Of a DNA stretch of 64,000 nucleotides, positions 49,760-59,933 are shown in pieces. The notes below the pieces were generated by a model. That model did no database searches, had not been told where the DNA came from, and saw only the letters and a program-made list of their open reading frames with translations. The stretch comes from Aurantibacillus circumpalustris (GTDB taxonomy: Bacteria; Bacteroidota; Bacteroidia; B-17B0; Aurantibacillaceae): NCBI RefSeq assembly GCF_029625215.1, contig NZ_CP121197.1, forward strand, positions 2,046,001-2,110,000, read 5' to 3'. The number at the start of each line of letters is the position of its first letter. Position 1 is the first letter of the stretch. A program made the translations under genes and the position numbers.

Positions 49760-52006
49760 ATGAACGAAGCACGCTTACATTTTAAAATTGCAGATCTATT
49801 AAACTTAAATTCAAAAGATGTTACCGCAACGGTTAACTTATTAGATGAAGGAGGTACTGTTCCTTTTATTTCGCGTTACCGGAAAGAAGTTACCGGTAGC
49901 TTAGATGAGGTTCAAATCGCACAAATTCGTGATGAAATTGAACGCTTGCGTCAGCTAGAACAACGCAGAGATTCAATATTAAAATCTATCGACTCTCAAA
50001 ACAAATTGACCGAAGAATTAAAAGAAAAAATAATGGCTGCTGAAACACTCAGCAAACTAGAAGATCTTTATTTGCCATATAAACCCAAACGCCGCACTAA
50101 AGCTACCATTGCCAAAGAGAAAGGACTAGAACCATTGGCTTTATTTATTTTGGAGCAAAAAAGTAATGCTGTATTTGAGGAAGCTGAAAAATTTATTTCT
50201 GAAGAGAAAGAAGTTCCTTCTGTTTTAGAGGCATTGCAAGGAGCTCGTGATATTATTGCTGAGGTTATGAGTGAAGATGCCATTGTACGTGAAAATCTTC
50301 GCGAACTTTTTAAAAAGTCGGCTACTATTAAAAGTCGTTTAATAAAAGGAAAAGATGAGGAAGGTGAAAAGTTCGAAGATTATTTCGAGTGGGAAGAAAA
50401 ATTAATGACTTGTCCTTCACACCGATTGCTAGCGATGCGTCGTGGTGAAAAAGAAGATATTTTAATATTGGATATTACGGTTGATAATGATGAGGCTAGA
50501 GAACTGATAGAACGAAAAATGATTACGTCTAGAGGTGAATGCGCTACTCAAATGAAAGAAGCTATTGAAGAAGGCTACAAACGTCTTTTACAACCAAGTA
50601 TTGAAGCAGAGATGCGTTTACTAACGAAACAAATTGCTGATGAAAAAGCGATTGTTGTTTTCGCGGATAATTTAAGAGAGCTCTTGTTAGCTTCCCCATT
50701 GGGTGAAAAAACAATACTCGCTCTGGATCCTGGTTTTAGATCGGGTTGTAAATTAGTGGTACTAAATAAAGAAGGAAAGTTATTGGAAGAGACCGTAATT
50801 TATCCGCATGAACCACAAAAACGCGTTACCGAAGCTGAAATGATTTTGTTGGCTTTTTGTCAGCGACACGATGTAGAAGCGATTGCTATTGGAAACGGAA
50901 CAGCTTCAAGGGAAACAGAACAGTTTGTCCGCAACACTGATGTGTTACCGAAATCAATTCCGGTGATTGTTGTAAGTGAAGCTGGAGCATCTGTATATTC
51001 AGCATCTGACGTAGCACGTGAAGAATTTCCTGATAAAGATGTTACCGTTCGTGGTGCTGTTTCAATTGGACGTCGTTTGGCAGATCCTTTAGCAGAGTTA
51101 GTGAAAGTAGATCCGAAATCGATCGGAGTAGGTCAGTACCAACATGATGTGGATCAAACACATTTAAAAAATAAATTGGATGAGGTGGTTAGTAGTTGCG
51201 TGAATACAGTTGGTGTAGAATTAAACACGGCTTCAAAACAACTATTATCTTATGTTTCAGGAATAGGCCCAACTTTAGCGCAAAACATTATTGAGTACCG
51301 CAACGAAAAGGGAGCTTTTAAATCGCGTAAAAGTTTAATGGAAGTGCCACGCATGGGAGAGAAGGTGTTTGAACAATGTGCAGGTTTTTTAAAAATAAGA
51401 AATGGCATTCATCCTTTAGATAAGAGTTCGGTACATCCTGAAAGTTATCACATCGTAGAAAAAATGGCGAGTAATTTAAATTGCAGCATTGATGATTTGA
51501 TTGATGATAAAGACTTGCGAAAAAAAATAAAATTGCAGGACTATGTTACTGAAACGACGGGACTTCCAACGTTGAAGGATATTATGGCGGAATTAGAAAA
51601 GCCAGGACGTGATCCACGTAAAGGATTTGAAGTATTTAGTTTTGATGAAAACGTTCATGAGATAAAAGATCTACGTGAAGGAATGCGCTTGCCTGGTATC
51701 GTTACAAATGTAACAAACTTTGGAGCCTTTGTGGATATTGGTGTTCATCAAGATGGCTTGGTGCATATTTCTCAGTTGGCAGATGAGTTTGTTGACGATC
51801 CAAATAAAATTGTAAAAGTTGGACAACAAGTTTGGGTGAATATAACGGAAGTAGATGCAAAAAGAAAACGGATTGCGTTAACCATGAAAGGTGAAGTACA
51901 AACGGTGAAGCAATCTAAACCAAAAGAAGTTGCAAAGGAAGAGCAATACGATCCTAATGATATGAATAGTGCATTGGCCGCTTTAAAAAGTAAGTTTAAA
52001 AAGTAA
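49760..52006 (+). CDS. tex: Tex-family RNA-binding transcription accessory protein
   Basis: This 748-aa protein has the Tex layout. An N-terminal helical part (about 1-330) with VPFISRYRKEVTGSLDE comes first. A YqgF-like domain follows with LALDPGFRSGCKLVVL (325-460). Helix-hairpin-helix repeats (YVSGIGPTLAQNIIEYRN) come next, and a C-terminal S1 domain (VTNVTNFGAFVDIGVHQDGLVHISQL, about 645-715). Tex affects transcription in many bacteria. Length and order are normal. Confidence 0.95.
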   Translation: MNEARLHFKIADLLNLNSKDVTATVNLLDEGGTVPFISRYRKEVTGSLDEVQIAQIRDEIERLRQLEQRRDSILKSIDSQNKLTEELKEKIMAAETLSKLEDLYLPYKPKRRTKATIAKEKGLEPLALFILEQKSNAVFEEAEKFISEEKEVPSVLEALQGARDIIAEVMSEDAIVRENLRELFKKSATIKSRLIKGKDEEGEKFEDYFEWEEKLMTCPSHRLLAMRRGEKEDILILDITVDNDEARELIERKMITSRGECATQMKEAIEEGYKRLLQPSIEAEMRLLTKQIADEKAIVVFADNLRELLLASPLGEKTILALDPGFRSGCKLVVLNKEGKLLEETVIYPHEPQKRVTEAEMILLAFCQRHDVEAIAIGNGTASRETEQFVRNTDVLPKSIPVIVVSEAGASVYSASDVAREEFPDKDVTVRGAVSIGRRLADPLAELVKVDPKSIGVGQYQHDVDQTHLKNKLDEVVSSCVNTVGVELNTASKQLLSYVSGIGPTLAQNIIEYRNEKGAFKSRKSLMEVPRMGEKVFEQCAGFLKIRNGIHPLDKSSVHPESYHIVEKMASNLNCSIDDLIDDKDLRKKIKLQDYVTETTGLPTLKDIMAELEKPGRDPRKGFEVFSFDENVHEIKDLREGMRLPGIVTNVTNFGAFVDIGVHQDGLVHISQLADEFVDDPNKIVKVGQQVWVNITEVDAKRKRIALTMKGEVQTVKQSKPKEVAKEEQYDPNDMNSALAALKSKFKK

Positions 52007-52037
52007 AGGTTTAAAACCGAAATTATAATACTATACG

Positions 52038-52790
52038 ATGGCGCATTTCGGTATAATTGGTAAAACTTTGCAGCATTCTTTTTCCAAAATTTATTTTGAG
52101 AAAAAATTCAAGGATTTGAACTTGGAGAATTATTTTTATGATAAGTTTGAAATCCTTTCGATTAATCATTTTAAAGATGTTCTTGTAAATAATCCAAAGC
52201 TTAAGGGTTTAAATGTTACTATACCGTATAAGGAGTCGATCATGCCGTATCTGGATGAATTAAGTCCTGAGGCTAAAGAAATAGGCGCAGTAAACTGTAT
52301 TAAAATTGAGAACACTAAGTTAATAGGATACAACACAGATGTCTATGGTTTTTCACAAAGCATAAAGCCTTTTTTAGATACCAATCACGAACGCGCTTTA
52401 ATTCTTGGAACTGGTGGCGCAAGTAAGGCTGTAGCTTATGCATTAAAAAAAGTAGGTGTTGAGGTTTATTTTGTTACGTCTTCGCAAGTAAAAAAAACAG
52501 AAAATACTTTTTTTTATTCTGAGATAAATGAAATGGTCATGAATGCTTTTAAACTTGTTGTAAATACAAGCCCGGTTGGAACTTTTCCGAATGTTTTAGA
52601 ATCGCCATCGTTGCCTTATCAATTTTTTACGCCACTGCATTTAGCCTATGATCTTGTTTATAATCCCGAGCAAACTTTATTTTTGAAGCATGCTAAAGAG
52701 CAGGGTTCTATTGCTGTGAACGGACTGAGTATGCTGCATTTACAAGCTGAAAAAAACTGGGAGATTTGGACAGAGAACCCGAAAGCCTAG
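52038..52790 (+). CDS. aroE: Shikimate dehydrogenase
   Basis: This 250-aa enzyme reduces 3-dehydroshikimate with NADPH. HSFSKIYFEKKF, NVTIPYKESIMPY (catalytic Lys), GAVNCIKIEN and the Rossmann motif LGTGGASKAVAYAL are present. It is somewhat shorter than the 270-280 aa typical form. It begins 31 nt after tex. Confidence 0.94.
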   Translation: MAHFGIIGKTLQHSFSKIYFEKKFKDLNLENYFYDKFEILSINHFKDVLVNNPKLKGLNVTIPYKESIMPYLDELSPEAKEIGAVNCIKIENTKLIGYNTDVYGFSQSIKPFLDTNHERALILGTGGASKAVAYALKKVGVEVYFVTSSQVKKTENTFFYSEINEMVMNAFKLVVNTSPVGTFPNVLESPSLPYQFFTPLHLAYDLVYNPEQTLFLKHAKEQGSIAVNGLSMLHLQAEKNWEIWTENPKA

Positions 52791-52817
52791 AAAACTCACG
52801 CAAGAAAACTTTTATCC

Positions 52818-53468
52818 ATGACAATGAATAAGAAATGTATTACGGTATTTATTGTTCTTTTTTTAATAAATACTTTTTCTGTACAGGCTTCATTAAGAAG
52901 AGATACAACTCGTGCAATAAAAACCGGATGGTGCAGGGAGGCTCGTATTTTAAGTTTAGGGTTTGGAATTATTAATTCCGATTTTGAACGCGAAAGTAAA
53001 TTAAGAAGCGGTGTGGAATATAGCATCTCTTCCATACATTCTAGTAGTCCAGTATACGCCAAGGTGGAATTTTTCGTTTTTAGACATTTGGGAGTTGCAA
53101 TGGTGGCAAATTATAACCGAATGAGTTATGACCAAACTTACTTAACTACTTTCAATGGCCAGAAAATAAACAGTTCAGTAGCTGTCAATTATGATATTTT
53201 CGCTTTCAATATTAGAGTAAACTATCATATTTTGTATACGAAAAAAATTGATCTCTATATAGGAGGCGGCACTGGATTAAGAACGTCAAAATCGAAAGTG
53301 CCTGTTAACGGACTTCCCGACATGTTTCCAAGTGGTTTTGCGAAGGAGATTGAACTCACCGCAGGGGCCCGGTATCTTTTTAAAGGAAAATTTGGTCTGT
53401 ATGCAGAAGCAGGATTAACTAGATCAGTTTTTCAAGCTGGCCTCAGTTACAATTTTAATCGGTGGTAA
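52818..53468 (+). CDS. Small outer-membrane beta-barrel protein
   Basis: This 216-aa protein has a Sec signal peptide (residues 1-25). Alternating amphipathic strands ending in aromatic residues fill the rest, with YIGGGTGLRTS and a C-terminal LYAEAGLTRSVFQAGLSYNFNRW that ends in an aromatic residue, typical of porin-like or OMP_b-brl barrels. The function is unknown. It lies 27 nt after aroE. Confidence 0.75.
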   Translation: MTMNKKCITVFIVLFLINTFSVQASLRRDTTRAIKTGWCREARILSLGFGIINSDFERESKLRSGVEYSISSIHSSSPVYAKVEFFVFRHLGVAMVANYNRMSYDQTYLTTFNGQKINSSVAVNYDIFAFNIRVNYHILYTKKIDLYIGGGTGLRTSKSKVPVNGLPDMFPSGFAKEIELTAGARYLFKGKFGLYAEAGLTRSVFQAGLSYNFNRW

Positions 53469-53667
53469 GAATTGAAGAGATTTATTGGATTTTAAAGTTG
53501 ATGTATCTTAATTTAAGAAATGAAAAGCTCAGCGACATATTAATTTTCTTTTATTTTTCTAATTCTCTTTTGAAATCTGAAAGCGAAGATGATTCTTTTA
53601 TAACGTTTATATGCGATTAGAATGACCAAAGAGAGATGTTTCTATAGAGAGAGAATTCAACGATTAA

Positions 53668-54240
53668 TTATTTCTTATTCTTCTTTAAAATCTCATCCGT
53701 AAAATGTTCGGTGTGTTTTTCTTTAGAAAATTTTTCTGCATTGTATTCTTTAGAAGCGTTTTTAGGAATAGATAAGGAATTCCATTTAGCATTACTCAGC
53801 ATCTTTCCAATAAAAACAATTTGCCCAACATGATAAGGATAGTGCGCCAGTTGCCGATTAATAGCCTCCGTCACACTATGTCCTTGATTGCGGATGTAGA
53901 TGGTTTTGGAAAGATCTTCTTCACTTAAAGAATTTAGAGTATTGAATAAACAGTTCCAAGCTTCGTTCCATAATTTGAGTATAGCCTCCTTTGATTCTTC
54001 AGGTTCTTCAAACTCTTCATCTCTTTGTCGCCATTCCTTTTCGCCATCAGTGGTTAAAAAATCTGTCCAGCGACTCATCATGTTACCATGCAGATGTTTA
54101 ATTATAACGGCAATGCTATTGCTATCATCATTGTATTTATAAAACAAATCTTTGTCTTTTAGTTGCTCAACTGTTTTTTCGCCGAGCAGTTTGTAATAGG
54201 CAAATTGTTTTTTAGCGCTTTCTAAATAATCGGTGTTCAT
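53668..54240 (-). CDS. DinB/DUF1572-type helical protein
   Basis: This 190-aa protein looks like a DinB-superfamily four-helix bundle (DUF1572). Metal-type His residues lie in IKHLHGNMMSRW and in RQLAHYPYHVGQIVFIGKML, where the His-x3-His pair is typical. Family members are putative metal-dependent thiol or hydrolytic enzymes. No specific substrate is known. It is convergent with the preceding barrel gene, across a 199-bp gap with no clear element. Confidence 0.85.
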   Translation of the reverse strand: MNTDYLESAKKQFAYYKLLGEKTVEQLKDKDLFYKYNDDSNSIAVIIKHLHGNMMSRWTDFLTTDGEKEWRQRDEEFEEPEESKEAILKLWNEAWNCLFNTLNSLSEEDLSKTIYIRNQGHSVTEAINRQLAHYPYHVGQIVFIGKMLSNAKWNSLSIPKNASKEYNAEKFSKEKHTEHFTDEILKKNKK

Positions 54241-54296
54241 TATTGAGAGTTTAATTTGTTTTAGAATTCTAATATCTTAAACTGGAGTAAAAAATC

Positions 54297-55124
54297 TTAC
54301 TTATCCGTTTCTTTTAACTCTTCCCGTTTTTTCCAATTCGCATCAGGATCTCTTTTTACCGGCGGGCTGTTCTCTTCACGTTTTCTGTATCCGCCACGTT
54401 CGGCTTTCCAGTTTTTGTAGCAATCCATTACTTTAGAATATAATTCAGCACCTTCGTGAGATGATATATAATAATCATTCACATAATAACAATATTTTCT
54501 GAATGCAAAGTAGTCAATGTTTTCGTCACCAGTAAGTCTTACAAGTATTTCACGACTTAACTTGCGCTGAACCTCTTCTTCTATGAGGATATCCTCGAAA
54601 ATTTTAGCGAGTTTTTGAATTTGTTTTCCCTCTTTGCTGAATCGCATGTATAGAGCGCTAATAGGACTTGAGAAGTAATTGATGTTTTTAATTCGACTTC
54701 TATCAATAATGTCGCTCATGTATTCCCTTTCGTATGTCTCGAATCTAAACGTTGTAATGTTGACTACCCCAAGGTTTATTGATATGCGTGTGATGAAGAG
54801 TTTCGCTTCACCTTTTGCGTTTTTGGCGATTTTTTTTATAGGAATGATGAGCTTTACGAATCCAATGTAAGAACAAATTAAGGTGTCGTCTGAATTTGTT
54901 GTAAGTGTGAAGTGGCCATCGTTATCAGTCATGGTGCCATTTCCATTACTTTTATTAATTATGTAAGCAAAAGGTAAAGGAGTAATACTATCGTTCTCAA
55001 ATACGATGCCTTTTAGTATTTGCTGCGCTTTGCTATAACTAGCAGAAAGGCAAAAAAGCACCAATATTAGCCGTGAAAATTTCAATTGTATAAATTTAGC
55101 TGTAAGCACTATATTTATAAACAT
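54297..55124 (-). CDS. Carboxypeptidase-like-domain (CarboxypepD_reg) exported protein
   Basis: This 275-aa protein has a signal peptide (about 1-33; FCLSASYSKAQQ). A carboxypeptidase-regulatory-like domain follows at 34-110 (ILKGIVFENDSITPLPFAYIINKSNGNGTMTDNDGHFTL). The C-terminal 160 residues are helical and basic. This domain is the N-terminal unit of many TonB receptors, but no plug or barrel follows here. It may act at the cell surface. Function unknown. Confidence 0.8.
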   Translation of the reverse strand: MFINIVLTAKFIQLKFSRLILVLFCLSASYSKAQQILKGIVFENDSITPLPFAYIINKSNGNGTMTDNDGHFTLTTNSDDTLICSYIGFVKLIIPIKKIAKNAKGEAKLFITRISINLGVVNITTFRFETYEREYMSDIIDRSRIKNINYFSSPISALYMRFSKEGKQIQKLAKIFEDILIEEEVQRKLSREILVRLTGDENIDYFAFRKYCYYVNDYYISSHEGAELYSKVMDCYKNWKAERGGYRKREENSPPVKRDPDANWKKREELKETDK

Positions 55125-55202
55125 ACAGTTGATAATTTAACCTTTTTTAGGCACAAGTATTTTTCCTAGAACTGAGCAATAAGTGTATTTTTAGAGCTTA
55201 CA

Positions 55203-56924
55203 ATGGATAATTTTATAGTATCGGCGCGTAAGTACAGACCCCAACTCTTTAACACAGTAGTAGGTCAAAGTCACATTACGAATACGCTAAAAAATGCCAT
55301 TATAACCAAACATTTGGCGCAGGCCTATTTGTTCTGTGGACCGCGTGGTGTTGGAAAAACAACCTGTGCACGTATTTTTGCAAAAACCATAAATTGCACA
55401 AATGTTTCGAAGGATGGAGAAGCCTGTGATACTTGCGAATCTTGTGTTTCCTTTAATTCAGGAGCATCTTTAAATGTATATGAATTAGATGCTGCCAGTA
55501 ATAATTCAGTAGATGATATCAGGAATTTGGTCGATCAGGTGCGCTTTGCTCCGCAATTAGGGGAGTATAAAGTGTATGTTATTGATGAGGTGCACATGTT
55601 GAGTACAGCAGCTTTTAACGCATTTCTAAAAACACTAGAAGAACCACCAAAACACGCTAAATTTATTTTAGCAACCACTGAAAAACATAAAATCATCCCA
55701 ACGATATTATCGCGTTGTCAGGTATTTAATTTTAATCGTATTAAAACAGAAGACATCAGTAATCATTTGGCTTTTATGGCTAAAAGTGAAGATGTTTCCT
55801 ATGAGGAAGAAGCCTTGCATGTTATTGCGCAAAAGGCCGATGGCGGATTGCGTGACGCTTGTTCCATATTCGATCAAATGGTGGCTTTTACCGGAAATCA
55901 TTTGACCTATAAACAAGTTGTAGAAAATTTAAACGTTCTAGATTACGATTATTATTTTAAAATGACGGATGCCTTTCTTTCACAAGGCTTACCGGAAGTA
56001 ATGATGACCTTTGATGACATCTTAAAAAAAGGCTTCGATGGGCATAATTTTTTACTAGGTTTAGGAGAACATTTAAGAAACCTAATGGTTAGTAAAGATC
56101 CGCAGACTATTTCTTTAATGGAAGTGAGTGAAAGTTTAAAGCAACGTTATTCGATTCAATCACAACAATGCAGTTTAACTTTTCTTTTAAAATCTTTAGC
56201 TTTAATTAGTAAAACAGATGTTAATTACAAGATTGCGAAAAACCAGCGCTTACTTGTGGAAATGGCACTCATGCAACTAACGTTTTTAACCGCTTCGCCA
56301 GAAGCGGAAAAAAAAAACGATGAGTTAGAAAGTGAAGAAGAAAACACTTCCCAACCAACAAAAACAATTACCTCCTCTAGCACTAAAGTAACTGCCTTGC
56401 AGGAACCTGAAATTAAATTTGCCAGTAAGCCAAGTGTAGGATTTGATCAGTTAAAGATAAAAGCTTCTTTTAGTCTGCACGAAGTAAAAAATTATCAAAC
56501 CCTTAATCAAACTTCTAATACTAATGCTGTAGAGGCTCCTGAAGTTAAATTCGTTAATAAAGAAGTTAACCTTGACGATGTAAAAGCAGCTATTAAATCG
56601 TACGCTGATGAAAAGCAAAAACAAGGCGCGCGTCAACTGGCAACAATTTTTAATACCTCTTCAATTGAATTTACTGATAATACCATTGAACTTACAATTA
56701 GTAATGAAACCCAAAAAGAGCAATTATTGATCGTTAAGCAAGATTTTGTGGATACCATTCGCAAACTCCTTCAAAATAATTCGATTGCGATTACCATTCA
56801 AATTTCTGCGGTAGAAGCACAAACGAAGGCTTATAAGCCAATAGATATTTTTAAGGCCATGTCTGAAAAAAATCCAGCATTATTAGAGCTTAAGAAACGT
56901 TTTGATCTCGAAATAGACTACTAA
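55203..56924 (+). CDS. dnaX: DNA polymerase III subunit gamma/tau
   Basis: This 573-aa clamp-loader ATPase has YRPQLFNTVVGQSH, Walker A GPRGVGKTT, the zinc cysteines (Cys, then CDTCESC), DEVHML and the sensor-1 TTEKHKIIPTILSRCQVF. The C-terminal third (about 370-573) is a tau-like tail rich in Ser/Thr/Glu. No programmed-frameshift run is evident. It starts 78 nt after a divergent gene. Confidence 0.95.
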   Translation: MDNFIVSARKYRPQLFNTVVGQSHITNTLKNAIITKHLAQAYLFCGPRGVGKTTCARIFAKTINCTNVSKDGEACDTCESCVSFNSGASLNVYELDAASNNSVDDIRNLVDQVRFAPQLGEYKVYVIDEVHMLSTAAFNAFLKTLEEPPKHAKFILATTEKHKIIPTILSRCQVFNFNRIKTEDISNHLAFMAKSEDVSYEEEALHVIAQKADGGLRDACSIFDQMVAFTGNHLTYKQVVENLNVLDYDYYFKMTDAFLSQGLPEVMMTFDDILKKGFDGHNFLLGLGEHLRNLMVSKDPQTISLMEVSESLKQRYSIQSQQCSLTFLLKSLALISKTDVNYKIAKNQRLLVEMALMQLTFLTASPEAEKKNDELESEEENTSQPTKTITSSSTKVTALQEPEIKFASKPSVGFDQLKIKASFSLHEVKNYQTLNQTSNTNAVEAPEVKFVNKEVNLDDVKAAIKSYADEKQKQGARQLATIFNTSSIEFTDNTIELTISNETQKEQLLIVKQDFVDTIRKLLQNNSIAITIQISAVEAQTKAYKPIDIFKAMSEKNPALLELKKRFDLEIDY

Positions 56925-56940
56925 TACTTTACTCAAAAAT

Positions 56941-59880
56941 ATGATAGGATTCAAAAAAAATGTTTTTTTCGTTATTAGCATTATACTTTTTAATACTAAT
57001 CTAAACGCTCAAACAAATGAGGATAATACAAAGACCACATCGCTTAATAACTATGAGCAAATTCCAAACGACCCTTTAAACGCGAGAATCTACACGTTGA
57101 ATAATGGGATGAAGGTTTATCTTTCGGTTTACAAAAATGCCCCGCGAATTCAAACGTATATCGCCGTAAAAGCGGGAAGCAAAAACGATCCGGCAAATGC
57201 TACCGGCTTGGCTCATTATTTGGAGCACATGGTGTTTAAAGGAACCGATGTTTATGGTACAAAGGATTTTGAATACGAAAGCAAAGAAATAAAAAAAATA
57301 GAAAATCTTTATGAGGTTTATCGTACAGTGAAAGATGAAGCAGAGCGCGCAAAAATTTATCACAAAATTGATAGCATAAGTGGACTAGCTGCAAAATTTG
57401 CTATTGCCAATGAATACGATAAAATGTTGGCAACCATAGGCGCTGATGGAACGAATGCTTTTACCTCATTTGATCAAACAGTCTATGTGAATGACATTCC
57501 AAGTAATCAAATAGAAAACTGGTTAAAAATAGAGGCAGAACGTTTTCGTAATCCTGTATTGCGTTTGTTTCATACAGAATTAGAAGCAGTGTACGAAGAA
57601 AAAAACCGAGGGATTGATAGCGATGGCAATAAGGTTTGGGAAGCTTTATTTTCAGCCTTGTTTAAAAATCACACTTACGGAACACAGACGACTATTGGTA
57701 CCATTGAGCATTTAAAAAATCCATCGATGGTAGAGATAAATAAATATTACAGAAAATATTATGTTCCCAATAACATGGCCATTATTATGAGTGGCGATTT
57801 TGATCCTGATAAAGTCATCAAACAAATTGATAAAAGCTTTGGATCTGTTCCTTCTAAACCAGTAGACACCTATACTTTTTCTCCTGAAAAACCAATTGCA
57901 AAAAAAATAGTAAAAGAAATTCTGGGACCTAACCCGGCGAATGTCAATTTGGCCTGGCGTTTTGCAGGAGACGGCACAAGTGATGCCGATATCTGCACAC
58001 TCATTGCTGGACTATTGTATAATAACACGGCAGGCTTAATGGACATCAACTTAAACCAGGCTCAGAAAGTTTTAAGTAGTGGGAACTACTTTTATCCTTT
58101 AAAAGATTATAGCTTTTTTTATTTTAACGGCGAACCAAAGGAAGGTCAAAGTTTAGAAGAAGTTGAGAATTTAATTTTGAGTCAGATTGAATTAATTAAA
58201 AAAGGAACCTTCCCTGACTGGTTGATAACAGCTGTTGTAACGGATTTAAAACTTAGGAAAACAAAAGAATTAGAGAGTAATGATTCACGTGCTAGCACAA
58301 TGATGAATGCATTTGTAAATGATTTAACCTGGAAAAAAGCAATAGAAAGCATTGAAAGGATATCTAAAATTACAAAACAAGAAGTAATAGAGTTTGCGAA
58401 TAAGAATTTTACGAGTGAAAATTATGCAGTAGCTTATAAGAGAACCGGAGAAGATAAAAGTATTGTAAAGGTTGAAAAACCAGCTATTACGCCTGTAGAG
58501 CTTGATAGGGAAAATGCTTCGGCATTTGTAAAAGATATCGAAAGAGCCTCACCGACGCCGATTGAACCAAAGTTTTTAGATTATGATAAGGATATTAATC
58601 ACCTAACCTTAAAATCTTCTATTCCACTACTGCATAATAAAAATATTGAAAATAGTTTATTTGAGTTGTACTATAAATTTGATTTTGGAAGTAATAACGA
58701 TAAACTCTATCCTATTGCAGTAAAATACATTCCTTACCTATCGACTGCTGATATGTCGGCAGCGCAGATAAAACAAGAGTTGTATAAATTGGGTTGTTCT
58801 TTTAATGTGTATTGTGATAACGAAACAATTTGGATAAGCCTTTCTGGCTTGGCCGACAATTTTGAAAAGTCCTTAAAGCTTTTTGAGAAAGTTTTAGCAA
58901 ATCCTGTAGTTGAACAACCTGTGCTTGAAAATCTTATTGCAGATATTATGAAGGAAAGGAACGATAATAAACTTGAAAAAAGAATAATTCTTAATCGGGC
59001 TATGACAAGCTACGCAAGGTACGGGACGATTAATCCATTCTCCAATGTTTATTCAGATGTCGAGTTAACTAGAATATCAGTAGAAGATATTAAAAAAATG
59101 ATCCTTCTGATTCCAAAGTATAAACACAAAGTTTTATATTATGGACCTACAGAAGCAGAATTAGTAAAAAATAGCCTTAACGCTAGTCACAACGTTGCAA
59201 AAGATTTACTAGAGCCTGTAGCTTCGCTTACATTTAAAGAGAAAGTGTTGGATAGCACAGTGTATGTTGTAGATTATGATATGAAGCAAGCTGAAATCAT
59301 GATGCTTTCAAATGGTTCTGAGTATAATAAAAATGGAGTACCACTTATTTATTTGTATAATAGTTATTTTGGTGGTGGTATGAGCAGTGTGTTGTTTCAA
59401 GATTTAAGAGAATCGAAAGCATTGGCTTACTCAACCTATTCTAGATATAATCAGCCAAATAAATTATCTAAAAAATATTATAATGTATCATATATTGGCT
59501 CACAAGCTGATAAACTGGAAGAAGCTTTAAAAGGCTTGAGTGATTTATTGAATGATATGCCAAAGGCAGATGGAAGTTTTTCTTCGGCCAAGGATATGAT
59601 CCTTCAGGAAATGCGCACTCAAAGGATTACAAAGGCAGATATTCTTTTTAATTATCTCGCAGCGGAAGATCTTGGGAACAAAGCAGATATCCGTAAAGAT
59701 ATTTTTGAAAAAGTTAAAAACTACGGCTTTGAAGACATAAAGAATTTTCAACTACAAGCTATTGCAAAAAAGCCAAGAACGGTTTTGGTCTTGGGAAAAA
59801 AGGAAGGTCTAAATATGAAAGTATTAAAACACTACGGCAATCTTAAGTTTTTAACTCTGGAGGAAATTTTCGGATATTAA
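56941..59880 (+). CDS. M16-family zinc metallopeptidase (pitrilysin-like), two-domain
   Basis: This 979-aa exported peptidase has a Sec signal peptide (1-23). The active-site motif HYLEHMVFKG (HxxEH) lies near residue 80, with the third zinc ligand in ELEAVYEEKNRG. Inactive second and C-terminal M16 halves follow (YNSYFGGGMSSVLFQDLRESKALAYS near 820). The length is typical of exported Bacteroidota M16 enzymes. It lies 16 nt after dnaX and probably degrades periplasmic peptides. Confidence 0.9.
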   Translation: MIGFKKNVFFVISIILFNTNLNAQTNEDNTKTTSLNNYEQIPNDPLNARIYTLNNGMKVYLSVYKNAPRIQTYIAVKAGSKNDPANATGLAHYLEHMVFKGTDVYGTKDFEYESKEIKKIENLYEVYRTVKDEAERAKIYHKIDSISGLAAKFAIANEYDKMLATIGADGTNAFTSFDQTVYVNDIPSNQIENWLKIEAERFRNPVLRLFHTELEAVYEEKNRGIDSDGNKVWEALFSALFKNHTYGTQTTIGTIEHLKNPSMVEINKYYRKYYVPNNMAIIMSGDFDPDKVIKQIDKSFGSVPSKPVDTYTFSPEKPIAKKIVKEILGPNPANVNLAWRFAGDGTSDADICTLIAGLLYNNTAGLMDINLNQAQKVLSSGNYFYPLKDYSFFYFNGEPKEGQSLEEVENLILSQIELIKKGTFPDWLITAVVTDLKLRKTKELESNDSRASTMMNAFVNDLTWKKAIESIERISKITKQEVIEFANKNFTSENYAVAYKRTGEDKSIVKVEKPAITPVELDRENASAFVKDIERASPTPIEPKFLDYDKDINHLTLKSSIPLLHNKNIENSLFELYYKFDFGSNNDKLYPIAVKYIPYLSTADMSAAQIKQELYKLGCSFNVYCDNETIWISLSGLADNFEKSLKLFEKVLANPVVEQPVLENLIADIMKERNDNKLEKRIILNRAMTSYARYGTINPFSNVYSDVELTRISVEDIKKMILLIPKYKHKVLYYGPTEAELVKNSLNASHNVAKDLLEPVASLTFKEKVLDSTVYVVDYDMKQAEIMMLSNGSEYNKNGVPLIYLYNSYFGGGMSSVLFQDLRESKALAYSTYSRYNQPNKLSKKYYNVSYIGSQADKLEEALKGLSDLLNDMPKADGSFSSAKDMILQEMRTQRITKADILFNYLAAEDLGNKADIRKDIFEKVKNYGFEDIKNFQLQAIAKKPRTVLVLGKKEGLNMKVLKHYGNLKFLTLEEIFGY

Positions 59881-59933
59881 ACATTAGTAAAAAATAATTA
59901 AATAACACATTACGTTTTCAATCATACATTCAA

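Noticed and set aside
55203-56924. Programmed frameshift producing a short gamma subunit in dnaX
   Set aside because: No A-rich slippery sequence with hairpin was seen at the expected position; the A-run near 56310 lies late in the tau-like tail.
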